Assembly (NCBI RefSeq): GCF_052327305.1
Contig: NZ_CP182486.1
Location: 1,922,001 to 1,986,000 of the forward strand
Length of the DNA: 64,000 nucleotides
Source: Sphingobium sp052327305
GTDB taxonomy: Bacteria; Pseudomonadota; Alphaproteobacteria; Sphingomonadales; Sphingomonadaceae
Direction: 5' to 3'
In this document: positions 35,401 to 43,140 of the stretch, in pieces
Position numbering within the stretch: position 1 is the first letter of the stretch
Layout of the letters: every line of letters begins with the position of its first letter
Notes under the pieces: model-generated
Database searches by the model: none
Seen by the model: only the letters and a program-made list of their open reading frames with translations
Told to the model about the DNA's origin: nothing
Translations under genes and position numbers: made by a program

Positions 35401-35664
35401 CACCTGGCCGCGCGAGCTGGAGCTGGAGCTGAAGAAAAGCAGCCCGTCGATGCCGGTGAGCTGCTGCTCCAGAACCTGCGTCACGGAGTTCTGGAGTGTC
35501 TCGGCGGATGCGCCGGGATAGCTCGCGCGAATATTCACCTGCGGCGGCGCGACGTCAGGATATTGCGCCTTGGGCAGCGAGAAAATCGCGCCGATTCCGG
35601 CCAGCATGGTGATGATGGCGATCACCCATGCGAAAATCGGGCGATCAATGAATATGCGCGACAT
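32467..35664 (-). CDS. RND multidrug efflux permease (HAE1 family, AcrB-like)
   Basis: 1065 residues, full length. FIDRPIFAWVIAIITMLAGIGAIFSLP starts helix 1, the proton-relay helix 4 has GLLVDDAIVVVENVER with both aspartates, and a matching KNAILMIEFAEQ lies in helix 10. The serine-rich FFSSSSSS and the porter-domain QVQNQIQSAIARLPQQVQQQGI are typical of AcrB/MexB relatives. A glycine-rich loop (GGGGGGTG) occurs near residue 630. It exports hydrophobic drugs, bile-like compounds or solvents with protons. Confidence 0.96.
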   Translation of the reverse strand: MSRIFIDRPIFAWVIAIITMLAGIGAIFSLPKAQYPDVAPPQVNIRASYPGASAETLQNSVTQVLEQQLTGIDGLLFFSSSSSSRGQVTISATFTQGTDPDIAQVQVQNQIQSAIARLPQQVQQQGIRVSKSNPDSLLLVGTYDETGTRTNRDVADYLTSNIQDSLSRIEGVGDVNVFGSPYAIRIWLNPERLVSYQLMPGDVITAIQNQNTEVAAGELGGQPMPPEQMLNATVTAQSRLQTPEQFRNIILKTQPNGATVRVGDVARVEMGAENYNQVSKINGYPGAGMSISLAPGADALKTSDAVKAEVERLSKGFPPGLKFAYANDTTDFIRLSIDEVVKTLLEAIVLVVLVMFVFLQSWRATLIPTIAVPVVLLGTFAVFYVAGFSINTLTLFGLVLAIGLLVDDAIVVVENVERLLEENPGMSPREATIQSMKEIQVALVAIAVVLSAVFVPMAFFGGSTGVIYRQFSLTIVASMVLSVFVALILSPALTATLLKPSLPHGQEPPPSFLERRFPRIAGWMKSGSERFNRGFERGVERYTASITYVVDRKWIFLAIYAVVVAILAIMFLRLPTGFLPTEDQGAAQIQFRLPAGATQPRALTVQQEIERYFLNHEQKYMKTLFISAGGGGGGGTGQNAGQGFINFADWSERTGERGSAEAIARRATAAFRGLRDAQVFVLLPPAVRGLGQSSGFNMQFQNVSGLSREEFIAARDRLVAAAERDPMLTGVRLSDLPDVATLQVEIDQQKLAALGLSQGDVNNTLSTAWGGRYVNDFIDRGRVKRVFVQGDAPYRSKPEDLSAWFVRGSGGNMAPFSSFAHTQWSAAPTTIARFNGIPSFEIQGQAAPGVSSGEAMDRIAALAAEEPGTAVAWSGVSFQERLSSGQAPLLYGLSLLVVFLCLAALYESWSVPVAVLLVIPLGLVGAVFAVTLRGLENDVYLQIGLLTTMGLAAKNAILMIEFAEQEEKKGRRVIEAAIEAARLRIRPILMTSLAFIFGVLPLAISTGAGANSRVAIGTAVIGGMLTATVLAIFYIPLFFILVRRSARDGLAKLRGRPTGYQGAAQ

Positions 35665-35673
35665 TGCTCTGGC

Positions 35674-36894
35674 TCAGCCCCGCTTGTCTGGCGTGGCGCC
35701 CGGACCGCGCTGCCCCCGCTTGGGTGGCTCGGCGCGTTGCGGGGTGTCCGCCGGCACGGGCTTGATCGGGGCATCGGGGCGCAACTGGCCAGTGCCTTGC
35801 ACGATCACCTTGTCGCCCGCCTTGAGGCCGTCGGTCACGACCCAGTTGGCGCCGTCGGCGCGCTGGATGGTGATGACGCGTCGCACGGCTTTGTTCCCCG
35901 GCCCAACGAGGAAGACGCTGGCTTCGCCGGTCGCCTGTCGCGTGACGGCTTCCTGGGGCACGAGAATCGCGCGCGTGTTGATTGCCTGATCGAACTGGGC
36001 GCGCACGAACATGCCGGGCAGCAGCACTCCGTCCGGATTGGGGAAGGTCGCGCGGAGCGTCACGGTGCCGGTCGAGGGATCGACAGTCACTTCGGAGAAT
36101 TCGATGGTGCCGGTCGGTCCGTAGTTGCTGCCGTCTTCGAGCAGCAGCTTCACGCGCGCCTGCGTGGCGGAGAGCCCGCCCTGACTGATCGACCGGCGCA
36201 GCGCGAGCAGATCCGCGCTCGACTGCTGGATATCGACGAAGATCGGGTCGAGCCGCTGGATCGTTGCCAGTGGATCGGCCTGGTTGACCGTTACCAGCGC
36301 GCCCTCGGTAAAGAGCGAGCGGCCGATGCGTCCGGTGATCGGCGCGGGAACCGTGCTGAAGCGCAGGTTGATCCGCGCCGTCTCCAGCTGCGCGCGGGTC
36401 TGCGCGACGCTTGCCTTTGCCTGCAGCGCGGTGGCGTTGGCGTCGGTGTAATCCTGCTTGGAGACTGCTTCCATTTCGGCCAGCGGCTTCAAGCGTTCGG
36501 CGCGGACAGAGGCTGCGGAGGCTGTCGCCTGCGCGCTCTGGAAGTTGGCTTCCGCCTGATTGACGGCGGCGCGATAAAGCTGAGGATCGATCTGGTAGAG
36601 GGTCTGGCCCTGACGAACCAGCGAGCCTTCCTTGAAGAAGCGGCGCTGGATGACGCCGCTGACCTGCGGGCGCACTTGCGAGCTTTGAAAGGCGACGGTA
36701 CGCCCCGGCAGATCGGCGACGACCGGCACGCTGCTGGATTTCACGACCACGAAGCCGACGCTCAGGGGCCCCTGAGCACCGCGTCTTTGGCCCCCCTCCT
36801 CTTTGCTGCCCCCTCCGCATGCCGCCAACGGCAGCACAACGCATATTGTTGCAGCTCGGCAGATCTTGCCGGCTTCAGTCCACAGCTTCGCCAA
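35674..36894 (-). CDS. RND efflux periplasmic adaptor (MFP)
   Basis: 406 residues. The start appears to be a TTG at 36894 since it alone gives a full lipoprotein signal ending LAAC. The barrel-sandwich half DLPGRTVAFQSSQVRPQVSGVIQRRFFKEGSLVRQGQTLYQID, the coiled coil with ALQAKASVAQTRAQLE, and the beta-barrel/MP domains follow in order. The C-terminus is proline- and arginine-rich. First gene of the pump operon; no regulator is adjacent. Confidence 0.94.
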   Translation of the reverse strand: MAKLWTEAGKICRAATICVVLPLAACGGGSKEEGGQRRGAQGPLSVGFVVVKSSSVPVVADLPGRTVAFQSSQVRPQVSGVIQRRFFKEGSLVRQGQTLYQIDPQLYRAAVNQAEANFQSAQATASAASVRAERLKPLAEMEAVSKQDYTDANATALQAKASVAQTRAQLETARINLRFSTVPAPITGRIGRSLFTEGALVTVNQADPLATIQRLDPIFVDIQQSSADLLALRRSISQGGLSATQARVKLLLEDGSNYGPTGTIEFSEVTVDPSTGTVTLRATFPNPDGVLLPGMFVRAQFDQAINTRAILVPQEAVTRQATGEASVFLVGPGNKAVRRVITIQRADGANWVVTDGLKAGDKVIVQGTGQLRPDAPIKPVPADTPQRAEPPKRGQRGPGATPDKRG

Positions 36895-36973
36895 CTTATT
36901 TCGCCCGGTCGAGTTTTGAGAAACAGAAAATTACGCTGAATGCTAGATGCGCTGCTTCTTCCTAATGTGGCAA

Positions 36974-37000
36974 CGTCTATTTTGTCGTATTTTGTAGACG
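36974..37000. promoter_or_regulatory. Repeat-containing element before the RND operon
   Basis: CGTCTA (36974-36979) and TAGACG (36995-37000) are inverted arms; between and overlapping them TATTTTGT occurs twice (36978-36985, 36988-36995), ten bases apart. It lies 80 bp upstream of the adaptor start in an AT-rich part of the gap after ssb. Such spacing fits a repressor or activator site on one helix face. Confidence 0.4.
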
Positions 37001-37034
37001 GGTGGGGCGAGGCTTTCCGTAAGGTTCTGACGGA

Positions 37035-37559
37035 CTAAAACGGGATCTCGTCATCGTCGAAGCCGTCATTGAAAGTCCGGCCGCCACCAGACGACCCGGC
37101 ACCGCCGGAGGCACCGCCCGAGCGATTGCCATAACCGCCCGAATCGCCACCACCCTGGTTCCAGCCTTCGCTGCGGCCGCCACCGCCGCCTTGTCCGCCA
37201 CCACCTTGCGCGCCGTCCAGCATGGTCATCACCGAGCCGGGGCCGGAAAGCACGACTTCTGTCGAGTAGCGGTCCTGGCCGTTCTGGTCCTGCCATTTGC
37301 GGGTCTGAAGCTGGCCCTCAATATAGACCTTCTTACCCTTCTTCAGGTAGCGCTCGGCCACGCCGATCAAACCGTCGGAGCGAATGACGACACTGTGCCA
37401 CTCAGTGCGTTCGCGGCGTTCCCCGCTTGCACGGTCGGTCCAGTTCTCGCTGGTGGCGATGCGTAGATTGCAGATGCGGCCACCATTGGAGAAGCTCTTC
37501 ACTTCCGGGTCAGCCCCCAGATTTCCGACGAGAATGACCTTGTTGACGCTGCCGGACAT
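37035..37559 (-). CDS. ssb: Single-stranded DNA-binding protein
   Basis: 174 residues. The OB-fold (about 1-110) has NKVILVGNLGADPEVKSFSNGG, WHSVVIRSD and YIEGQLQTRKWQDQNGQDRYSTEVV. A long glycine-rich disordered linker ends in the acidic tip DDDEIPF that binds partner proteins. SSB coats single-stranded DNA in replication and repair. The gene has its own 85-bp upstream gap; I saw no SOS box before it. Confidence 0.97.
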   Translation of the reverse strand: MSGSVNKVILVGNLGADPEVKSFSNGGRICNLRIATSENWTDRASGERRERTEWHSVVIRSDGLIGVAERYLKKGKKVYIEGQLQTRKWQDQNGQDRYSTEVVLSGPGSVMTMLDGAQGGGGQGGGGGRSEGWNQGGGDSGGYGNRSGGASGGAGSSGGGRTFNDGFDDDEIPF

Positions 37560-37644
37560 GGCTCAATGCTTTCTGCTGAAGGGCTGGGATGGGGGCCGCT
37601 TATAACCCGGCACTGCGCCCCGTCTAGTGCCAAGGCGCGCGCGT

Positions 37645-39519
37645 TCAGAGTCCCGCTGCCCGCGCCGTCCAGTAGGTGATGCCCGCGGCTATATAGGCAA
37701 GCGCGAAGAGATAGCCGAGCATGAAGAGCGGCCAACGCCAGCCGTTCGTCTCGCGCTTCGTCACGGCGATGGTGGAGATGCATTGCGGCGCGAACACGAA
37801 CCAGGCGAGGAAGGCCAGCGCGGTCGGCAGGGACCAGCGCCCTTTCAGCCGTTCCGCCAGCGACCTAGCGGTTGCGTCCTCGTCGTCGCCAGCGTCGATG
37901 GCGTTAGCAGTGGCAAGCGCCGCAACAGCGACCTCACGCGCGGCCATGGCGGGAATGAGCGCCAGCGCGATATCGTGATTGAAGCCGATGGGCCGAACGA
38001 TCGGTTCCAGCGCGTGAGCAACCCGGCCCGCCGCGCTATAGTCCACGGCGCCCACGTCACTGCCCTCGGGCGGTTTAGGGTAGGAGAGCAACAGCCACAA
38101 CACCACCGTCGTACCGAAGATGATCGTGCCGGCGCGCTTGAGGAAAATCGCGGCGCGCTGCCACAGGCCGATCAGCACGTCGCGCAGCAGCGGCATCTGA
38201 TATTTGGGAAGCTCCATCAGGAAGCCGCTGCTCTTGCCCTTTGCCACGCTCATCCGCAGCACGGCTGCGGCCAGCAGGGCGCCGGCAATGCCCGCGACAT
38301 AGAGGCCGAAAAGCACGAGGCCCTGCAGCCCGATACCGCCGCCCACGTTCGTGTTGGGGATGAACGCGCCAATGATGAGGGTGTAGACCGGCAGCCGCGC
38401 CGAGCAGGTCATGAGCGGTGCGATCAGGATGGTGGTGAGCCGGTCCTTCGGGTCGGCAATCGTGCGCGTCGACATGATGCCCGGCACTGCGCAGGCAAAG
38501 CTGGAGAGCAGCGGGATGAACGCCCGGCCCGAGAGTCCGACGCGCGCCATAAGCCCGTCCATAAGGAAAGCGGCGCGGGTCATGTAGCCCGTCGCTTCCA
38601 GCATCAGGATGAAGAAGAAGAGAATGAGGATTTGCGGCAGGAAAACGAGGACTGAGCCGACGCCGTTGATAAGGCCTTCGACGATCAGGCCCCGGAAGAA
38701 CCCATCGGGCAGAGTTTCCTCCACGACGCCCTGAAGCGCCGCGAAAGCGTCTTCGATCATTGCGATCGGCGCTTCCGACCAGCTGAACACGGCCTGGAAA
38801 ATCACGAACAGCAGCGCGAGCAGAATGAGCGGGCCAAAAACGGGATGGAGCGCCACCTTGTCCACGGCGCCGGAGAGGCGACGGCTCGCCGTCTCGGAGA
38901 CGATCGCCGCGCGCGCGATGCGTCGCGCTTCCCGCCGTGTCGCCGCCTCGTCTCCCGTTGCGTCGAGGGCGGGGACGGACTTTGCCTCTCCGGCCGGCAG
39001 CGTGAAAGGCGCGAGTTCGACCAGCTTGGCGCGCAACTCGTCGAGGCCGCGCTTGCGCACCGCCACTGTCGGGATCACGGGCACGCCCAGCTCCGCCGCG
39101 AGAATCGCCGGATCGATCTCCAGCCCGTCGCGCGCGGCAAGGTCGACCATGTTGAGCGCCACGACCGTGGGCTGGCCCAGCGCGATCAGTTCCAGCGCGA
39201 AGCGCAGATGATTGTCGAGATTGGCGGCATCGACGACGACGACCAGAATGTCGGGCCGCTTTTCGCCTGCCTGCTGCCCCAAAATCACGTTGCGCGTGAC
39301 TTGCTCGTCAGGGCTCGACGGCGTCAGCGAATAGGTGCCCGGCAGATCGACGATGTCGGCGCTGCGTCCATCGGGCAGGTCCACGCGCCCGAGTTTGCGC
39401 TCCACCGTGACACCGGGATAGTTGCCGACCTTCTGCCGTGCACCGGTCAGCGCGTTGAAGAGCGCGCTCTTCCCGGCATTGGGGTTGCCGACCAGGGCAA
39501 TGAGGGGCAGCGCGCTCAT
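37645..39519 (-). CDS. feoB: Ferrous iron transport protein B
   Basis: 624 residues, within the shorter range of the family. The N-terminal G domain has G1 GNPNAGKSALF, G3 DLPGTYSL and G4 NMVD, followed by the GDI region and about eight membrane helices with two Gate repeats (SSFACAVPGIMSTRTI and the later AREVAVAAL). FeoB moves Fe2+ across the inner membrane. It overlaps feoA by 4 bp; no feoC is seen. Confidence 0.97.
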   Translation of the reverse strand: MSALPLIALVGNPNAGKSALFNALTGARQKVGNYPGVTVERKLGRVDLPDGRSADIVDLPGTYSLTPSSPDEQVTRNVILGQQAGEKRPDILVVVVDAANLDNHLRFALELIALGQPTVVALNMVDLAARDGLEIDPAILAAELGVPVIPTVAVRKRGLDELRAKLVELAPFTLPAGEAKSVPALDATGDEAATRREARRIARAAIVSETASRRLSGAVDKVALHPVFGPLILLALLFVIFQAVFSWSEAPIAMIEDAFAALQGVVEETLPDGFFRGLIVEGLINGVGSVLVFLPQILILFFFILMLEATGYMTRAAFLMDGLMARVGLSGRAFIPLLSSFACAVPGIMSTRTIADPKDRLTTILIAPLMTCSARLPVYTLIIGAFIPNTNVGGGIGLQGLVLFGLYVAGIAGALLAAAVLRMSVAKGKSSGFLMELPKYQMPLLRDVLIGLWQRAAIFLKRAGTIIFGTTVVLWLLLSYPKPPEGSDVGAVDYSAAGRVAHALEPIVRPIGFNHDIALALIPAMAAREVAVAALATANAIDAGDDEDATARSLAERLKGRWSLPTALAFLAWFVFAPQCISTIAVTKRETNGWRWPLFMLGYLFALAYIAAGITYWTARAAGL

Positions 39520-39779
39520 GGCTTGCTTGCGCCTTCATCGCTCACAGGACGGACGCTGACCGCGTCGGCATGATTGGAGCGCATCGCGACGATCATGCGG
39601 CCGACGCGACAGGCAATGGGTCCACGCCCGAGCCAGCCGCTCCGATGCAGCAGCTCGATCTCCACGCCTTCTTCAAGGCCGAGTTCGCGAAGCCGGCGAC
39701 CTTCCTCGGTGGAGAGCGCGGCCCAGTCCACATGATCGATATGGGCTGTTGTGCGAGGAGGGAGGGACGGTAAGCGCAC
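39516..39779 (-). CDS. feoA: Ferrous iron transport protein A
   Basis: 87 residues, an SH3-like small cytoplasmic protein that supports FeoB. The family core RRLRELGLEEGVEIELLHRSGWLGRGPIACRVG is clear. The best start is a GTG at 39779; no ATG is available in frame before the core and the Shine-Dalgarno is poor. A Fur-like site lies 31 bp upstream. Confidence 0.9.
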   Translation of the reverse strand: MRLPSLPPRTTAHIDHVDWAALSTEEGRRLRELGLEEGVEIELLHRSGWLGRGPIACRVGRMIVAMRSNHADAVSVRPVSDEGASKP

Positions 39780-39810
39780 GGGAAACGGGAACTCTCAGGA
39801 CATCGGAATT

Positions 39811-39829
39811 GCGACCGATTATCAATATC
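39811..39829 (-). promoter_or_regulatory. Fur-like box before feoAB
   Basis: On the minus strand the site reads GATATTGATAAT followed by CGGTCGC. Two of the three hexamers of the classical Fur box (GATAATGATAATCATTATC) are well matched, 13-14 of 19 positions overall. It is 31 bp before the feoA start, where an iron-dependent repressor would be expected. Confidence 0.55.
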
Positions 39830-39848
39830 GCTTCATTGGCGCAATCCT

Positions 39849-40532
39849 TCATCGCGCAGGGTAGCGCAATCGTCCCAGGAACCGCGTCATGCTGAAATGA
39901 TTATCGGCACGACCAGTGAAGCTCGCCTTGGCCTTTTCGAACCGCATGATCCCTTCGATTCGCCGGGCGAGGAAAGCGCGGCTTTCGGCGAAGGCTTCGC
40001 TCTCGTCGTTGACGAACACAAGCAGCGTGGCGGCATAGACGGCGCCCAGCATCGTCCGCTTGGTGTAGTGATTATAGTCGGTCGCCTTATCCCCCGCTGC
40101 GCGCCACATCACGTCCGCCGCGCGCCAGCCGAGCTTCATGCCATGGGCGACATTGCCGGGCCGGGCCAAAATGGCCTGCGCGCGACGAAGCGATTCGCGC
40201 TGCGGCGCCAGCAGAGTGAGCCGGGCCTCGACGAGGCTGGTGATGCGCTCGCGGATCTTCATTGCTGCCAGCGCCTCGATGGGCAGGGCTTCGAGCATCG
40301 CGGTGTCTATGCTGGCGAACCAGGCATCGATCATTGCCATTGTCCCGCCGTCGAAGGCCAGCGCGGCCACGTCCCGGTCGACGCCTGCCTGATCGGCGGC
40401 CATGTCCCGAGCCGCCTTGCCCCACCCGTCGAAGGCGGCATTTGCGGCGATTCCCGGCGCCAGTCGCAGGCGGAGGGCGTCGAGGGTTTCGTCCGGCGCG
40501 AGGCCGGAGGGTGCGGGGGCAGGAGCGCTCAT
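39849..40532 (-). CDS. COQ9 family ubiquinone biosynthesis protein
   Basis: 227 residues. The C-terminal COQ9 domain is recognisable: DTAMLEALPIEALAAMKIRERITSLVEARL, and the later WRAAGDKATDYNHYTKRTMLGAVYAATLLVFVND. COQ9 is a lipid-binding protein that presents ubiquinone intermediates to the hydroxylase COQ7; in bacteria it is characteristic of Alphaproteobacteria. The N-terminal part resembles a TetR-like helical fold, as in the human protein. The start overlaps the upstream transporter stop (ATGA). Confidence 0.93.
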   Translation of the reverse strand: MSAPAPAPSGLAPDETLDALRLRLAPGIAANAAFDGWGKAARDMAADQAGVDRDVAALAFDGGTMAMIDAWFASIDTAMLEALPIEALAAMKIRERITSLVEARLTLLAPQRESLRRAQAILARPGNVAHGMKLGWRAADVMWRAAGDKATDYNHYTKRTMLGAVYAATLLVFVNDESEAFAESRAFLARRIEGIMRFEKAKASFTGRADNHFSMTRFLGRLRYPAR

Positions 40533-41452
40533 GCCTCGTCTTCTAGCGGTTTCGCTTGCGGCGCTCCAGCAGGAAGGCGCACCAGCACCAGCGCGAAGGC
40601 AATGATGGCCGCTCCAGCGAAATCGATGGCTGACAGCGTTTCTCCAAAGCCGATCCAGCCGATGATCGCGCTGACGACGGGCTGGGTGAGCAGCGCAAGG
40701 CCAATGACGAGCGGCGTGAAGTGCGGCAGCGCATAAGTGAGCAACCCCTGACCGATAATCTGGCTGACAAGGGCGATACCGATCAGCGGTAGCCAGTTTC
40801 GCGGCATGATGCGCTCGCCTGCGGCGACTGCCATGAGCAGCACCACAGGCGCACAGGCGGCGGTCGAGAGCGCGAGCAGCCACCACGTCGGCAGTGTCCG
40901 GCGCGCCGACTGCATCACCAGCAGATAGCCGACGTAGAAAAGCCCGGCGAGAACGCAGAGCAGATCGCCCACCAGATGGTCGCGCGACGCCTCGTAGCTG
41001 CTGCCCATCAGCAGCAGGGCGCCAGCCAGCGCGATGGCGAGGGCGATCCATTGCAGCCGGGTTGGCCATGTGCGCGTCACCGCGATGGCGACCAGCGGCA
41101 GGATCAGGCTGGTGCAATTCCCGAAGAGGGTCGCATTGGCGAGCTTGGTCTGAAGAATGCCGACATGCCAGCTCGCCAGGTCGAGCGCGAAGAAGATGCC
41201 GCCGAGCATGACGAGGCCGATCAGCCGCTTCTGGCCGACGAGCGCTGGCGCCTTTTCCCGCGCGGCGAAGATCAGCAGCACCGGCAGCGCGAGCATCATT
41301 CGCCAGAAACCCGCCGCGATTGGCCCGGTATCGGAAACGCGCACGAGCCACGGGCCGTTGGCGAGGGCGATGTTGCCGAGGATGAGTGCGACGAAAGCCA
41401 GGCCTTGGACAGGGAAAGCCATTCTTGATCTGTGCGAGATTGACGGCGACAT
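40529..41452 (-). CDS. DMT superfamily (EamA) transporter
   Basis: 307 residues, ten hydrophobic helices in two EamA repeats. SDTGPIAAGFWRMMLALPVLL and the charge-bearing LDLASWHVGILQTKLANATLF loop are typical. The substrate is unknown. An alternative ATG lies at 41422; the upstream one at 41452 has the better AGGGA ribosome site. Translationally coupled to the COQ9 gene. Confidence 0.88.
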   Translation of the reverse strand: MSPSISHRSRMAFPVQGLAFVALILGNIALANGPWLVRVSDTGPIAAGFWRMMLALPVLLIFAAREKAPALVGQKRLIGLVMLGGIFFALDLASWHVGILQTKLANATLFGNCTSLILPLVAIAVTRTWPTRLQWIALAIALAGALLLMGSSYEASRDHLVGDLLCVLAGLFYVGYLLVMQSARRTLPTWWLLALSTAACAPVVLLMAVAAGERIMPRNWLPLIGIALVSQIIGQGLLTYALPHFTPLVIGLALLTQPVVSAIIGWIGFGETLSAIDFAGAAIIAFALVLVRLPAGAPQAKPLEDEA

Positions 41453-41487
41453 TGCCGGTCCCTAGCTCAGCGGCATCGGCAAGTCCC

Positions 41488-41502
41488 GTTTCAACTTGAA
41501 AC
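41488..41502. promoter_or_regulatory. Perfect 15-bp palindrome before the OYE reductase gene
   Basis: GTTTCAA-C-TTGAAAC, 50 bp upstream of the reductase start and 35 bp from the divergent transporter start. This is a good candidate operator for a redox- or electrophile-sensing regulator, but no regulator gene is adjacent. Confidence 0.55.
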
Positions 41503-41552
41503 TGATTTGGCGACTGGCCGTTCAGGATCCCCGTCTTCAGGAGACGTTTGGT

Positions 41553-42641
41553 ATGACAGATTCCGCTTCTCTCTTCGCGCCACTTGCAGCCGGTGCGCTT
41601 TCCCTGCCCAATCGCATCGTCATGGCGCCCCTCACGCGGGCGCGCAGCACCCGGGACCATGTGCCGACCCCGCGCATGGCGACCTATTACGCGCAGCGCG
41701 CCTCCGCCGGTCTCATCATCAGCGAGGCGACGGGCATCAGCCCGCAGGGGCTGGGCTGGCCTTATGCGCCGGGCCTGTGGAACGCCGCGCAGGTCGAGGC
41801 ATGGAAGCCGATCACGGCCGCAGTGCACGAGGCGGGCGGGCGCATCGTCGCGCAACTCTGGCACATGGGCCGCGTGGTGCATTCCTCGGTCACGGGCGAG
41901 CAGCCCGTCTCGTCCAGCGCCACGACCGCGCCGGACCATGCGCATACCTATGAGGGCAACCAGCCCTATGAGCAGGCCCGGCCGCTCGGCGTTGAAGAGA
42001 TTCCGGGACTGCTGGAAGATTATCGCAAGGCGGCGCGCAATGCTCTCGAAGCGGGCTTTGACGGGGTCGAGATTCACGGCGCCAATGGCTACCTCATCGA
42101 CCAGTTCCTGCGGGACGGCACCAATGCGCGCACGGACGACTATGGCGGCTCGATCGAGAATCGGGCGCGGCTTCTGTTCGAGGTCGTGAACGCCGTGGTG
42201 GGCGTGGTCGGCGCGGATCGCACGGGCTTGCGCCTTTCGCCCAATGGCGACGCGCAGGGCGTTATCGACAGCAATCCCGAGCCGCTCTTCGCTTATGTCG
42301 CGACCGAGCTGGAGAAGATCGGCCTCGCCTATCTGCACCTGCGCGAATCGCGTCCAGGCGGCACGTTCCGCCCCAGCGATCAGGCGCCGCTGGCGCCCGT
42401 CATTCGCAAGCACTTCACTGGCGCGCTCATTCTCAACGGTGATTATACGGCGGATCGGGCCGCTGCGACGGTCGCTGCCGGTGAGGCGGATGCGATTGCC
42501 TTCGGGCGGCCCTTCATCGCCAACCCCGATCTGGTGTCGCGCATCCGCACCGGCGCGCCGCTGAACGCGCCGAACCCCTCGACATTCTATAGTCAGGGGG
42601 ATGAGGGCTACACGGATTATCCGGTCGCCGTGCCGGCCTGA
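41553..42641 (+). CDS. Old yellow enzyme family alkene reductase
   Basis: 362 residues. An FMN-dependent NAD(P)H reductase of activated alkenes or nitro compounds. The FMN-binding start LSLPNRIVMAPLTRARS, the QLWHMGRVVH segment, the paired substrate residues in HGANGYLIDQFL and the NARTDDYGGSIENRARLL signature are intact; FGRPFIANPDL closes the phosphate site. GGAG precedes the ATG at 41553. A perfect palindrome upstream suggests induced expression. Confidence 0.94.
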   Translation: MTDSASLFAPLAAGALSLPNRIVMAPLTRARSTRDHVPTPRMATYYAQRASAGLIISEATGISPQGLGWPYAPGLWNAAQVEAWKPITAAVHEAGGRIVAQLWHMGRVVHSSVTGEQPVSSSATTAPDHAHTYEGNQPYEQARPLGVEEIPGLLEDYRKAARNALEAGFDGVEIHGANGYLIDQFLRDGTNARTDDYGGSIENRARLLFEVVNAVVGVVGADRTGLRLSPNGDAQGVIDSNPEPLFAYVATELEKIGLAYLHLRESRPGGTFRPSDQAPLAPVIRKHFTGALILNGDYTADRAAATVAAGEADAIAFGRPFIANPDLVSRIRTGAPLNAPNPSTFYSQGDEGYTDYPVAVPA

Positions 42642-42656
42642 TAACATTGTTCACGG

Positions 42657-42683
42657 ACGGCGGCGTCTTCAGGGCGCCGCCGT
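42657..42683. terminator. Bidirectional hairpin between OYE and ribH
   Basis: ACGGCGGCG and CGCCGCCGT are perfect 9-bp arms around a 9-base loop, followed by TTT on the plus strand. It sits midway between the converging ends of the reductase gene and ribH and probably terminates both. Confidence 0.7.
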
Positions 42684-42691
42684 TTGGCGTT

Positions 42692-43114
42692 TCAGCCCGC
42701 CAGTTTCTGCGCGAGGTCGAACATCCCGATCGCTGCCTTCGCAGCCCCGCCGCCCTTGTCGCTCTGCGCGGGGTCGGCACGGACGATCGCCTGCGCTTCG
42801 TTTTCCACGGTGAGGATGCCGTTGCCGATGGCGATGCCATCCATTGTGAGCGCCATCAGCCCCCGCGCGCTCTCGTTTGAGACCACTTCGAAGTGATAAG
42901 TCTCACCCCGGATGACTACGCCTAAAGCGACGAAGCCGTCATAGCGCCCGCTTTCCGCCGCCATGGCGATGGCGCCGGGGATTTCGAGCGCGCCCGGCAC
43001 GGTGATGACGTCCGCCTTGTGCCCTGCATCCTCCAGCGCGGCCTTGGCGCCTTCGATCAGCATGTCGTTGAGGTGGCCGTAGAAGCGCGCTTCCACGATG
43101 AGAAACTTGGCCAT
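42692..43114 (-). CDS. ribH: 6,7-dimethyl-8-ribityllumazine synthase
   Basis: 140 residues. RibH condenses the RibD-pathway pyrimidine with dihydroxybutanone phosphate. VEARFYGHLNDMLIEGA, the VPGALEIPGAIAMAA loop and the catalytic FVALGVVIRGETYHFEVVSNESARGLM with its histidine are present. It is the last gene of the riboflavin operon, 26 bp after ribBX. Confidence 0.96.
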   Translation of the reverse strand: MAKFLIVEARFYGHLNDMLIEGAKAALEDAGHKADVITVPGALEIPGAIAMAAESGRYDGFVALGVVIRGETYHFEVVSNESARGLMALTMDGIAIGNGILTVENEAQAIVRADPAQSDKGGGAAKAAIGMFDLAQKLAG

Positions 43115-43140
43115 GAGTGTCTGTCCTTTTGCGCTGCGCG

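Noticed and set aside
33568..36939. Open frame of 1123 codons on the plus strand opposite the RND permease and adaptor
   Set aside because: It is exactly antisense to two well-recognised genes, has no recognisable domain and a composition rich in Arg, His, Asp and Glu as expected for the reverse of biased GC-rich codons.
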